Below are positions 25,157-36,363 of a DNA stretch of 64,000 nt, piece after piece. How positions within the stretch are numbered: position 1 is the stretch's first letter; every line of letters begins with the position of its first letter. The notes below the pieces were generated by a model. It was not told where the DNA came from. It saw only the letters and a program-made list of their open reading frames with translations, and did no database searches. Made by a program: the position numbers and the translations under genes. Source of the DNA: Rhypophila decipiens (taxonomy: Eukaryota > Ascomycota > Sordariomycetes > Sordariales > Naviculisporaceae); contig MU858047.1 of NCBI GenBank assembly GCA_033297075.1, positions 744,001-808,000 of the forward strand, in the 5' to 3' direction.

Positions 25157-26966
25157 ATGAGCGGCGAGGCCGCCAAATACTGGTCCGAGCAGGGCCCTCC
25201 TGGACCTCCTCCGAACTCGTACCAGATGCAACCGATGCAGAACAATGGAGGATACAACTACAATCAGCCATATCAGGGGCAGTACGGAAATGGTCAAGGT
25301 TACGGCGATCCCTATGGGAATGGGAATAACCAGTATTATCAAGGCCAACCGCCGCCACCACCTCAACCTCCCAAACCAGCTCCTGGACCGGATACAAGTT
25401 ACGGACCAGATTACGGTGGACCGCCGCCGGCATACGAGGAGGTCTTCAAGATCCAGAAGCCCAAATACAACGACCTTTGGGCCGGGATTTTGTTCCTGTT
25501 GACCTTCCTCGGTTTCGCTGCTGTGTCCGCGATATCGATTCAAGGCTATGGTACGTTCTTGCTCGGCATGGTAACTTAACAAGAGAGAGGTGTTCGAACT
25601 AATTGCTGTGGAAATTAGCTGCGACGAGAAACCAGAATTCCGGGGGGCTCAACAACCAGAAGAATAACTTTGGCCTAACGACCCATACGATCTATCTCTT
25701 TGCCTGGGTGCTTATAACGGCTGTCGTCCTGAGCTATGGCTACATGTGGCTCGCCCGCAAATTTACCAAGCAGTTTATCTGGATCACTGGTATTCTCAAC
25801 ATCGTGTTTGGTCTCGCCACGGCCATTTATATGCTCTACCGACGGTACTGGTCAGGCGGCATTGTATTTCTTTTGTTCTCCATCTTCAACATTATCGCGT
25901 TCATCTCGTGGATCCCTCGCATCCCATTTAGCGCGCTGATGCTGCAGACTTCGATTGACGTATCGAAGCGTCACGGACACGTCTACGCTGTGAGCGCGAT
26001 TGGTGGTCTCATCGGCGCAGCTTTTGCAGCTTGGTTTTCAGTCACCCTCGTCGCTGTTTATGTCAAGTACCAGCCGGACCCGAACAACGCTGCCTGCCGC
26101 GAGGGCGCCGGAGGATGTGGTAGCGGCAAGGTCATTGGACTCATTGTCTTTATCACTTTTGCGGCCTACTGGATCTCTGAATGGCTGAAAAATACCATTC
26201 ATACTACGATATCGGGCGTGTACGGTTCATGGTACTTCAACTCACGCAACTATCCAACCAAGGTCACCCGCGGCGCGCTGAAGCGAGCCTTGACCTACAG
26301 TTTCGGCAGTATCAGTCTGGGAAGCTTGGTTGTTGCCATCATCAACTTTTTGCGCCAGCTGTGTTCGATAGCCCAACAAAACGCCTCATCTGAGGGAGAT
26401 ATTCTCGGCACCATTCTTTTCTGCATTCTTGGCTGTTTGATCTCAATCATCGAGTGGGCAGTCGAGTTCCTCAATCGCTACGCCTTTTCGCACATCGCTC
26501 TCTATGGAAAAGCGTATATTCCTGCTGCCAAGGACACTTGGACGTAAGTACTCGTACCATCCGTTGGCGATACTTAACCATCTGTTCAGTTACTAATGAG
26601 CTTCGAAATAGCATGATCAAGGACCGCGGCATCGACGCCCTTATCAACGAGTGCCTTATTGGCCCTGTGTTGAGCATGGGCGCAACTTTTGTTGCATATG
26701 CCTCCGCCTTGTTGGCGTACCTTTACATTGTGTTCACAAACCCCGCTTACAACTCTGGGGGTGGATTCACGGCGGTTGTAGTTGCCTTCGCATTCCTCAT
26801 TGGTTTGCAAATCTGCAATGTCTTCACCACACCGCTGAGCAGTGGTATCGACACGATTTTCGTGGCCATGGCGTGGGATCCCGAGGTCATGATGCGTGAT
26901 CACGGGGATCTGTACCATCAAATGGTGACCGTCTATCCGCACGTGGCTGAAGCTATCCATGCTTGA
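25157..26966 (+). CDS. PNS1: PNS1/choline transporter-like membrane protein
   Basis: Three exons, 25157..25550, 25619..26543 and 26612..26966, give 557 aa (yeast Pns1 is 539). Introns are 68 bp each with GTACGT/GTAAGT donors. The first about 110 residues are cytosolic and rich in Pro, Gln, Tyr, Gly and Asn, ending GPPPAYEEVFKIQKPKYNDLW, the conserved entry to the first membrane segment. About ten membrane segments follow. Family marks include KNTIHTTISGVYGSWYF, PTKVTRGALKRALTYSFGSISLGSL, NRYAFSHIALYGKAY and the CNVFTTPLSSGIDTIFVAMAWDP end. This is the CTL (SLC44) family at the plasma membrane. Yeast Pns1 is not proven to carry choline, so substrate is open. Confidence 0.96.
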
Positions 26967-28514
26967 GTTGGTGGACGCTTGAGTTGGTGGGGAATACCCC
27001 TGGATGTGGGTATGCGAAGCACTGGATAAGATGATACCCGGGAGTCGAGGAAGGATACACGCAAGTTTGTGTTTGAATTCGTCTGTTAAAAACTGACCTA
27101 ATGTTTATTTGTACTTCACCGAATAGAAAGGCTACTCTTTCACTTGAATGGAAACTTTGGCTTGGTGGGCAGAGATTAATATAATTAATGTCTCTCTTTT
27201 CACCAACATTCTCCTAGGCCCGGTTATCTACTTTGTGTGAAGATGTTGCCCACCTGTCAGTCCTTCCTTGATTTTTACGAGGTGAGTTGTGGGCTTGCTT
27301 TTAGGAGCTACCTGGGTTCTTGCATGATGGCTGCCTCCGACATTTGAGCTCAGAGTTGCCCGGCCTCGGTGTACCGGTCAGGCTTTTTTATGCGGACCTA
27401 ACTTCAACTCATGGGAAGCTTCAGCTTCCATTTCCACATCCGTTACGAGACAAATACGACAAACTGACATCAGAAATGACCTCTGTTGAGTGCCCGGGCG
27501 ACACTGGTATCAGTCTGTCAATCACCGAATCACGGAAGATCATTGAGCGGCCAAGTTCAAATTCAACAGCAGCAGCACACAATGTAGGATCAGCATTCAG
27601 CATCTGCTGCAGTTAAGGGAGGCATCTCTTTCGAGGAATAATGGACGATATCAGACGCCATACCGATTCGTTAGCCAATCCGCTACGGTCCCCGTTCGAC
27701 AGGAAGTGAACCTCTACGAACTTGAAAGAAGCTCACCTCTTGAGGTCACGCAGGCTGCTAGGCGGAGAAGGCAAGTGCGTGCCCTGCAGGTTTTACCCAA
27801 GCGAAGAGATGCTAGATTTTTAGCTTGTAACGGATGAAGAACATACCATGAGAAGCTGGATGCTGGAAATCGTTGGTGGTGGGGTCTTGACCTGCTTCAA
27901 GATCTTGCCGAGATGCCGGAGATGGTGCCGGGAAAGCAAGATTTTATGGCTGGGCAGCTTGGGGATGAGCGAGACAGATAACGTGTCGAATTAACTCAGC
28001 CGCCCTTGGTTTGAGAGCGGGTATCGGCAAGCGAAGAAGAGATGGGTGGTCACGCGGAAGCCGGCACAGTCCGGGGATCGGGAACAGATTGTTGTGTTTC
28101 CTCATGTGGAAGGAAGTATCTTGCTTGCCACATTGTTCTGGGGAAGGCACATCCAAGTGTCACTCAGGATGGCGCTCTGGTAATATTGCATGGATCTCAA
28201 GACAAAGGGTGAGTCTTATTATGTGATAAATACTAAAATATGGTACTAATGGTCATGAAATCGTTACAGTATGATCAAACTCCCCCCTCCTCCGCCTCAA
28301 CTGGTATCCACACGAATGCTGCCGTTTAGATGATAAAGATGCGCAAAGAAAAATGTCTAAAAGAAATCCGAGTCTCCAGAGTCCATGTCCAACAAGGGGT
28401 ATCCTAAAGAACTGCCCTGCCTACCAACCTACCTACCAGGTAGTGAGGTGAGGTGCGAAGTAGGTTGGTCGATCGACAGGCAGAAAAGTCGCGGTGAGTG
28501 ATTTGAGTCTGTCC
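26967..28514. other. Intergenic, no gene seen
   Basis: 1.5 kb between PNS1 and a convergent membrane-protein gene. Only short frames without family resemblance. The 27.1-27.2 kb segment is AT-rich, consistent with the PNS1 3' end. Confidence 0.4.
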
Positions 28515-29554
28515 TTATACAGAATAATGCCCCTCCTCATCTCTCTTTGTCGCGTTCTCAGGTTCTGTAGGAGGAATCGACCACAGCCCAGTCTCCTTCT
28601 TTGTGCCCACGAGGTAGCTGATGACACAGACAGCAAGAACGACCCATTTCGAGATGATGACATCGACGATGATCAGTGATCCACGAACGATACCCATGCG
28701 ATAATAATATGGATCTGGGAGGGTGAGACCCAAGCTAGTAACCACATCGTAGGCGAGAGCCCAGACTGTCGTGACGATCGTGATACCAGCCGCGGGAACC
28801 AGAAAGTCCCAGACTCTTCTCATGACTGGTAGACCTGTACCGGCGGACGCGGCATACTTCCGGGCCTGGTTGCGGGCCAGGCAAGAGAACACGGTGGTGT
28901 AGATGGCTACAATGACCAGAAGGGCGTCGATGGCGATCCACATCCAGTTGAAGGCGATTCCCGCGCGCCACTCTGAGGCGGAGATGCTGGAGCGGCCGCG
29001 ATAATAGAAGCTGAGCTGTTTAGTATCTAGATACCGGAAGAAGATGAAGATGATAACTGTGAGGATGCCGCACACTCCAAGGATGGCGCGGACGACGTTG
29101 ATAAAGATACAGCTGATGGTTCTCGTCGAGTCATGCTGGTTATCGACCCTGTCGGCTCCCACAGCGAGGTAGGCGATGGATAAGAGGAGGACATAGGTGC
29201 TGAAGTTCAGGAGGAGACCTGAAATGGCACTGAGATGGACCATTGGTAGCATATCTCGGGCGGTGGCTCTAACGATGGTGGTTATCACGAAAAACACGAG
29301 ATGCCTAGAACAAGAAAAGGAAGACACCACGAGTTAGCTTAATCTTCCCATGTAGGGACTAAACACTGAAAATAGACGGTGACGTACGAAAAAGTGAGCC
29401 AAAGGGCGGCCTTGAACCAGTTGAAGCCATTGCGAGCCGGGTCGCTATATCCTCCCCCTATGCGCTTTTGTGCGAAAATACCTAGAGGCAGGTAGAGAAA
29501 GATCGGAAGACCGTAGAGAACAACGTGTGTTATATTCGTGGCAAAGTAATCCAT
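28515..29554 (-). CDS. Fungal multi-pass integral membrane protein of unknown function
   Basis: Two exons, complement(28515..29304, 29388..29554), give 318 aa. The 83 bp intron has a GTACGT donor and TTCTAG acceptor in phase 2; the join reads LTFS/HLVFFV. About seven hydrophobic segments are visible: LPIFLYLPLGIFA, the junction segment LWLTFSHLVFFVI, LSAISGLLLNFSTYVLLLSIAYLAV, ILGVCGILTVIIFIFF, WMWIAIDALLVIVAIYTTVFSC, the AAGITIVTTVWAL segment, and VVLAVCVISYLVG. The C-terminus is short and charged. It resembles the many fungal 7TM-like 'integral membrane proteins' with no assigned role. Receptor or transporter function cannot be decided. Confidence 0.8.
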
Positions 29555-32500
29555 GAGATATGCAGAGCTCCGGGTCGGATGCGAGTTTTTGGAAGATGTA
29601 GGTCGTCGTTGTTGGAAATCGAGGATTTTGGTGTTTGTTGCTTTTACCCGTGGTCGATATGGGGAACCAAAGTGAGATGCGTGTGAGGGTCAGATCGTAA
29701 ATGATGATGAATGTAGACCTCAGAGAATAGGGATGCGTCCTAGATACTTATGTGCGTCTCCAGAGGACGGTAGATGAACGCTTAGATTGAGAGACCAGGG
29801 CCAAGTTGAGGCAAAGTCTCGATGGAACTTGTGCTCGTGACAGTGCAGGCTCTGCTGCTCTGGCGATAGTCTTGGCTGCTCTCTGATAATATGTCTGCCT
29901 ACACCAAAGGTCCCCGCGATGTATTGCTAGGTATCAACTTCTGAGGAATCAAGCACGCGATCTTTGGGGCTTAGGCACGTCGACCGTACTTGGCCAACGC
30001 CCAACCCACCACCACCACCACCACCCCCATCCCGCCGCTGTCTTCTTGACAATGACAGAAAGGAATTGCTTAGCCCATTGGGGGTTAATTCTCTGGTGTA
30101 ACGCAAGAGAGAGACTTGGCTTCAACCCCATGGTTTGAGCGGATCTGGCAGATTTCTTGATCTCTGATATGAAGCCCTATTGGTCCTCGGTACGACTAAG
30201 CCACTGCCAAGTTCGAACCTCGCAGGCGTTATGGAGTATCACTACCCGCCTTTACGCCCGACCACCCACATCGATCCGAAAAAGGACTTGTTCCATTTGA
30301 TCTTTCCAAACTTCCATCCAATTTTCGATTTTTGTCATGGGAAAGGGGTTAAATGACCAAAAACGAAGCATTGGAAACAACACTCAGGGGGCGGTTGGCG
30401 GGTTAAATAGCTTAGCGATTCCTTCGAGGTCCCCTTTTTCTCGGAGGCCTCCGCCAAGCATTCCCTATAATTGACAATACCACAGGTATTTAACCCACAA
30501 GAGACCATGGGAGATTTCCTTTATGCTAGCTTGATCCGTAGACTCCCACGCCTGCGATGGCTTCGACTGCTCGCCAAGCTGCAATGATCATGTTGTTACT
30601 GTAACAACAGGTCATTTCACATGAAACTGAATTATAGGCGCATGGCGCAGGTGAACATCGTGGCAAACTTCTGAGGCTATGTTGTGGAGATATCGCCCAA
30701 TCAAGACTTTCGTGTGTTGTCAGGTTGAAAAAGGTCGATATTGACGAGTTGGAGTTGGGCAACGGTTGGTATCTTTTGGCGGTTGATGGATCATGCGTAT
30801 TGCAATTTCCCGTTTCTCGCTCTTGATTCCATCGTGGGCAAATCGGAGGTGTCCGTAAGGCATTTGGCCAGAGAACATCTCGAAAATGCTCCCGAGACTG
30901 AGGGACCATGGGACTGACCGTATGTTAGTCACATAGGCGTTTTCAGTCCGTGGGCGGCTGTTCTGGGGCTCGCAAAAAATATGAAAGGCGTGATTCGAGA
31001 TGTCGGACCCTGCGCCGTTACTCCGCCCAACTTCATTTTTGGTAGCGGTCAAACTCGGTCAAACTCGGTCGACCGTCCCCGGGCCCAGGACCCGAGGATG
31101 TCATCATGTGTCTCAAAAAGCGAGTAGCATTCGAGGTTACACAGTTCTTTCTGGTAGATTCATACCTCTCAATTAGGAAATTGCTTACGATAGTCCCTGC
31201 TCTGCTGCCGCGAGGAAGAGTACCAAGACCGGACACTATCATGGAACCGCCATCTCGATCCCTGCCCTTTCTTTGCCATGTTCTGTTAAGCTGCCTCAAA
31301 AGCTCCCCGAGTCACGAGCCCATCAATGCCTTCCAAGTTCCTCTCACGACCTCGAACCTGATTCTGACGTCCCGATTCGCTCCTGCGGGCTCCTTGATCA
31401 ACTTGAGCATTTCGACCTGCACGCAAAGTAGCAGCACTAGTCACCCCCTCACCAGCGCCAGTACTGCCACTGTTAGTGTCAATAGACCAAGTATCATTGC
31501 CCGGCCGAGATTCCAGGTCATCATCCTGAGCTTCGGTGCCGAGAAAGTCTTCCACACCCAACTGTCCCCACAGCTGCTCGGCCGCGCCATATGCTACTAG
31601 GTTATAGTAGTAGATCCGGGAATCCAAAGATGACGCCCGGTAAAGGTCATTTGAGGGAGGAGCCAGATAATAAGACAGACGTCGAGTTTGAGGATGGCTT
31701 GGACGGCTTGGCTGTTGCCGATCCGGTCGAATCTCTTGACGCCCGTTTTGGTGCCGATGTTGCTGTATTCGCTCCATTCGCTCTTCAAAAGTACGGGCTG
31801 GTGCGGTCGAGGTACGCGCTGTATCATCTGACTGGGAGCTACGGATGCTTGCTGGCCGGGGACTGTTGGGAAGGCAATCGCGGCGAGGTCAGTAACGATA
31901 TCTCAGAGTCTGCGTGGTATTTGGTAGTGTGCGATCTTGTCTCCCATTTGCACTGCCCCCTTCCGACTTTTTAACCATCCGCCAACTTGCCATCCCCAAT
32001 CCCTAAAGTGACAAAAAGAGCGGGAGGCCTCCTCCTCCCATGGTACTCCTCAATTCTTTTCCAATGTATACGAAACGGAAACCAGGACGTGGACTTACTC
32101 CTCGAAGCATCCGATTGACATGTTGATGTCCTCGCCACCGGCACAGGAGCGGTCTCGATTGAAGGGTAGATGTCGATTTATCGTGGACAGCCGGTGGCTC
32201 ACCAACGCTTGTAATCGTACAAGGGCCGGGGTTGGCTCTGGAAAGTCTCGATATGTCGCCGCCTTGGTGATTCGATTCGGTATGTGTTTCCCACCCATCC
32301 ACCGAGCAATCACTGGTCGGTGTCAGTGGGTTCTTCTTCCCTTTACTTCCCGGTACTCGGGTAGACCTCGGCTCCCTGCACATGGTGACGACGACGGCCG
32401 GGTCTGGACCGCAAATTGACTTTCTTAGGGCAAGCCACCAGTTAGTGGGCCCCGACATGGAAAAGCTGTTGCCAATAATATGGGGTTCCGTGAGGGGATT

Positions 32501-34869
32501 ATTGGCTTCATCGAACTCTGTCATGACTTTTCTACCCGTTCCTCGTAGTTAATCTCTTCCCCGCTAGTGGTCTCGACGATTTCCGTGCAAAGATAATTGC
32601 TGACCTGTGTCTGGTCTTCATGATCTTCTTTACTTCAAAAGACAGTCTCACTCAGTCTGACGACGGGTGATGAGACCATATTCTCAACGACAGAGAGTAC
32701 TACTCTGGCCATCGAAACTCGTCACCTCGCCCTCCACTGCACTTATAAGCCATCTCCACCCCACTGGAACAGCTGGAGAACCCCTATTTCCCGAGCGAAC
32801 GCAAGGAAAGTGAGGCATTGAGAGTCGAGATCATCGCTGTCCAGATGTTCTGTTGACAGTCATCTTGTTCTCTTCAGAACTTGTAGTAGAACGCAATCGT
32901 GACCATGACAAATACAGAAGACAGTCCTCCCTTCCTTTCGCGGTGGTCGCTGTCGTGGAAATGGGACGCGAAAGCCACCAAGTCTCCATACAAGCCAAAG
33001 TTTCGGGAGGCGCCGGGTATGAAGCTCAGCTAGGGGTTGTTAGATTGTCTACTTCGGTAGCCACTGTCGAAACTTCAAATGAGAAGTTTTTGAGTGGCGC
33101 ATATCGACTCAAAGAGTGCTAACAAGGAAATTAACTGGTCGGGTTTTCGGGAGGTTGAGTGAAGCGACTGCGACTTCTAGCTCACCGTAGAAGCCACCGG
33201 GCGAGGCCGCGAGTTTGTCCTTCCTGCTGTCACTCATTCCGGATTCATGAAGCCGAGGAAGGCATGGTAGATTGGAGGGCTTTCCGGTCTCGATGGCCGA
33301 ATTGAAACATCATTGACTGCCAGGAAGTAGCCCGTAATTAGAAATTGCTGCAAAAGAATCTTGGGTGGAAAGATGGGAAGTGTCAGCAATTGAAGACACT
33401 CTCGCACGTTGGCAAAGGAACGACGACGTCTGACGCGTTCTCATGGTTGCATCCGGCCCTACCGGCAAGTTCGGATATTCACAATTTCCCGGCGATGTTA
33501 TGTCCGCACCGGAGCTGCTTAGCTCTCACTAACAGCGGGTCCTGTGTCACCGGCTGTATAAATACAGAACTTCCGCGCCATGATTTCTCACCAGCTACAA
33601 CGCTCAAATGTTGGTAAGGCAGGAAACGACACTTTGAGTCAGCTCGAGCTACAATAATTGAACATCGAATGATTCTTCATGGTTATTCCGATTTCCAAAG
33701 CGTTTATGGATCTATGAGTCTAATGTCAGCTGCCCTGCCCTGGTCAAGGATTGGCACAGCATCTGTGTAACGGTACTCAGTTTACACTGCACTCTTACAC
33801 CTTATACAATACAGTACGACATGCACCAATCTTGGTGAAATTCGGGATTCTTAACATGACGCCCATTCGACGATGGTAATGCACTTTGCCAGGGCATTTC
33901 TTCACCGGAGATGCATGGCGCATGGTTCCCAGCACACGTGTTACCCGCGTTTGCTTGATTTGGGAGAAGATGTTCTCCGCGACAATACAGACGGATGAAC
34001 AGGTGCCACGTTGGCCTGCAGTCAGCCCCTGAACTGCAAACCGTCGGTATGTCTGCTCTTTTTGTGGATTTCACTTCTCCGAAATACCTAGTTCTAGCAG
34101 TCTAGATGGGTGGATGAGCAAAAGTGTTTGCTCTCCCCTTCTCTTTGCTGTGAATACAAGCCTTCATGAATGCATCGTCATGGGTGTCAGCGACTTAGGA
34201 TCACAATCTCACGGCAGAGATACCAGTGAAACCCAGTAAGCTGAAGGAAGCCACGTCAGACACACCGCAAATCAGCCCTATGATCAAACCGGTATGAGCC
34301 AGGGTTGCAGATTACCGTACCCTTGAACTGCCGAGCGATTTCAATTGGGGTGGATCTCTTGGCGATCGATCTTGTGTTTTACAAGCAGTTCCAGAACCAC
34401 TGCTATAACAAATATATAAAGGAAAAGCATTTTTTCTAATATGGTAGATTCATTTGTTAGGAGCGTTTATCATCAAAAACATCATAACTCAATTTGAACA
34501 TCAAAGTGCCGGCTTAATACATATTTTACCCTGTCCCACCTAATTGTTCGGATGACCCAGTCAGACGATGTTCCCTGCCTGTTTTGGCGGCCGACGATGT
34601 GTGACTGTTTCACGCAGTGCCTGCCACCCTGGGCAGTGGGTGGTAGTACGGACGTATAAGTGACCAAGTTTGGGCGGTCTGCGGCCGCTGACGTACCAAT
34701 GTGACATGTCTCAGGATATTTACCGGTCGACGATCTATTTATTCCGTACCTTGCCTATCTTTAAGCCTAGATGCCATCTGTCTCGCTCTAGAACCAAAGC
34801 TACCACAACTCCTGCTTCCCATCTCCCGAATCTTTTACAATAAGAAGTCCCGCCACGGAAACACTCCAC
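29555..34869. other. Gene-poor stretch
   Basis: 5.3 kb with no confident gene. It contains a (CCA)n run at about 30006-30025 and a duplicated decamer GTCAAACTCG at about 31049-31068. The only frames worth keeping in mind are on the minus strand at 31286..31777 and 32003..32524. I could not link them by splice sites. Confidence 0.4.
31286..31777 (-). CDS. Possible hypothetical protein fragment
   Basis: A 163-codon ATG frame that stays open for about 35 further codons upstream (no stop until about 31893). The protein is Gln/Arg/Ser-rich with one more ordered piece, VAYGAAEQLWGQLGVEDFL. An acceptor-like CCAACAG after a pyrimidine-rich run lies inside the open part, which would suit a later exon of a multi-exon gene, but I found no convincing first exon. 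The opposite strand also has a 164-codon frame here. I recognise no family; this may be noise. Confidence 0.2.
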   Translation of the reverse strand: MERIQQHRHQNGRQEIRPDRQQPSRPSHPQTRRLSYYLAPPSNDLYRASSLDSRIYYYNLVAYGAAEQLWGQLGVEDFLGTEAQDDDLESRPGNDTWSIDTNSGSTGAGEGVTSAATLRAGRNAQVDQGARRSESGRQNQVRGRERNLEGIDGLVTRGAFEAA

Positions 34870-35814
34870 ATGGCGACCCAGATTGTAGCCGGGGTCCTCT
34901 CGCTGTTCACTCCAATAATAGATGGGGTGTTCAAAGTTGGCGGGTTATTCAAGGGAAAAGATACGGAGGATCACTCATATCAGAAACCATCACCTACAGA
35001 TCGTGAGTTTGCGAGAGTACGATTTCCAACATCCACTTTTAAGCTAACAATATATCTCGCTCCAGTTCGAAGTCCATGTCCCATGGTCAACGCCCTCGCC
35101 AACCACGGATACCTACCTCGCGATGGCCAAAACGTTTCTCTAGCGCAGCTTGTCGCCGGTGCCAAAGCAGGCGTCAACCTCGGCACTGATTCAGGACTGC
35201 TGGTTGGGGTGAAGGCTCTCCAGACGTCGTCGACTGGGAATTGGTTGACATTTCACCTCGATGATCTGTCAAAGCACAGCAGTGAGTCATCACCCACCCA
35301 TCTTTGGACCAATCTCCAAGTTTACAACTGACAAATCCAATCTGCTCTACTAGTCATCGAGCACGACGGTAGTCTAAGCAGAAAAGACATTCACTCAGGC
35401 GACAACCACACCTTCGACCCCGAGATCTGGGCCCCCGTAGCCGCGCACTTCGAAGGGGAAATAATATCCATCGAGACAGCCGCCAAGGCACGCAAGGACC
35501 GCCTCGAGCTTGCACAAAAGCAAAACCCCGAGTTTGATTTCAACAACGATGCCCAGAGATTTAGTTTTATCGAGACTAGCTTGTACCTGGGCATCTTTGG
35601 GGAAGGAACCGAGGGTAACGCAAAGACTGAATGGGTTCGGACGTTGTTCGGTATGTTACAACCCTTTTATCGAGACGATTTCAATGATTAACCAGATGCT
35701 TTGCTTGTAGAACACGAAAGACTCCCATTCGACGAGGGCTACAAGCGGTCCGATAAGCCGCTCACCATTGCTAAAATCTTGAGTTTGGTTGACAAGGTAA
35801 AGGCGGCGACTTGA
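34870..35814 (+). CDS. Heme-thiolate peroxidase (chloroperoxidase/peroxygenase family)
   Basis: Four exons, 34870..35002, 35066..35281, 35354..35650 and 35711..35814, give 249 aa. Introns are 60-72 bp, all in phase 1. The family signature is complete: SPCPMVNALANHGYLPRDG with the heme-ligand Cys49, and IEHDGSLSRKD (EHD at 119-121). This is the short-type Peroxidase_2/UPO family, which uses hydrogen peroxide to oxidise or halogenate organic substrates at a Cys-ligated heme. The N-terminus (QIVAGVLSLFTPIIDGVFKVGG) is amphipathic or hydrophobic without a classic cleavage site, so the enzyme may be intracellular or membrane-associated rather than secreted. Sterigmatocystin StcC is a precedent for a biosynthetic role. 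It is convergent with the Zn2Cys6 gene. Confidence 0.92.
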
Positions 35815-36363
35815 GAGTCAGGTGGGTTTTCAACCGGCGTCTTCGGTCTCCTTGTAGAACTAGGCTATGGGAATGTGGCTGTAATGATTAGCGTGGTGAG
35901 CACGGCTGCAAGCGTTGATTTGTCTCTAATGCATGTAATGATGTTGAAAGATATAGTTCCTTGGGCTTATCCGCCTGCTCCTGGTACATTATGACAGTCA
36001 AAGGGTCGTCTTAGATTCAAGTTAGATCACATTCCAAGAAAAACGACCACAGCATCACGCAAGTAAACTTCAACTGATTTAATTCCCAGGATATCTATGA
36101 AACAGCGTAAACAATAACAAAAAGAAAACTCTCATGGCTATGTACTGGTCCAAACCTCGTCTGGCTTAGTATTAGTGAATAAATATTACCTCTAGTAAGG
36201 TGTCGTTTCAACGTCAAGACCACATCTCTGCTTTCTGCTTTCCTTTTCCAAACCATTGAAGCACTTGAAAGTCCCATTCCGTTGGTCATAATCTTTTACT
36301 GAATAATATGAGACAAGAAGCAAAAATAAAGGAAATTGAGTTTTCTCGACCGTCACCGAGCTA
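35815..36363. other. Convergent 3' flanks
   Basis: 549 bp, AT-rich, between the peroxidase stop and the regulator stop. No gene seen. Confidence 0.4.

Noticed and set aside
30205..30225. GTTCGAACC tRNA T-loop-like motif
   Set aside because: No acceptor stem, D-arm or anticodon arm can be formed around it.
32003..32524. 173-codon ATG frame on the minus strand
   Set aside because: The first 45 codons look protein-like, but the rest is irregular and rich in rare combinations; no splice link to neighbours and no known family.
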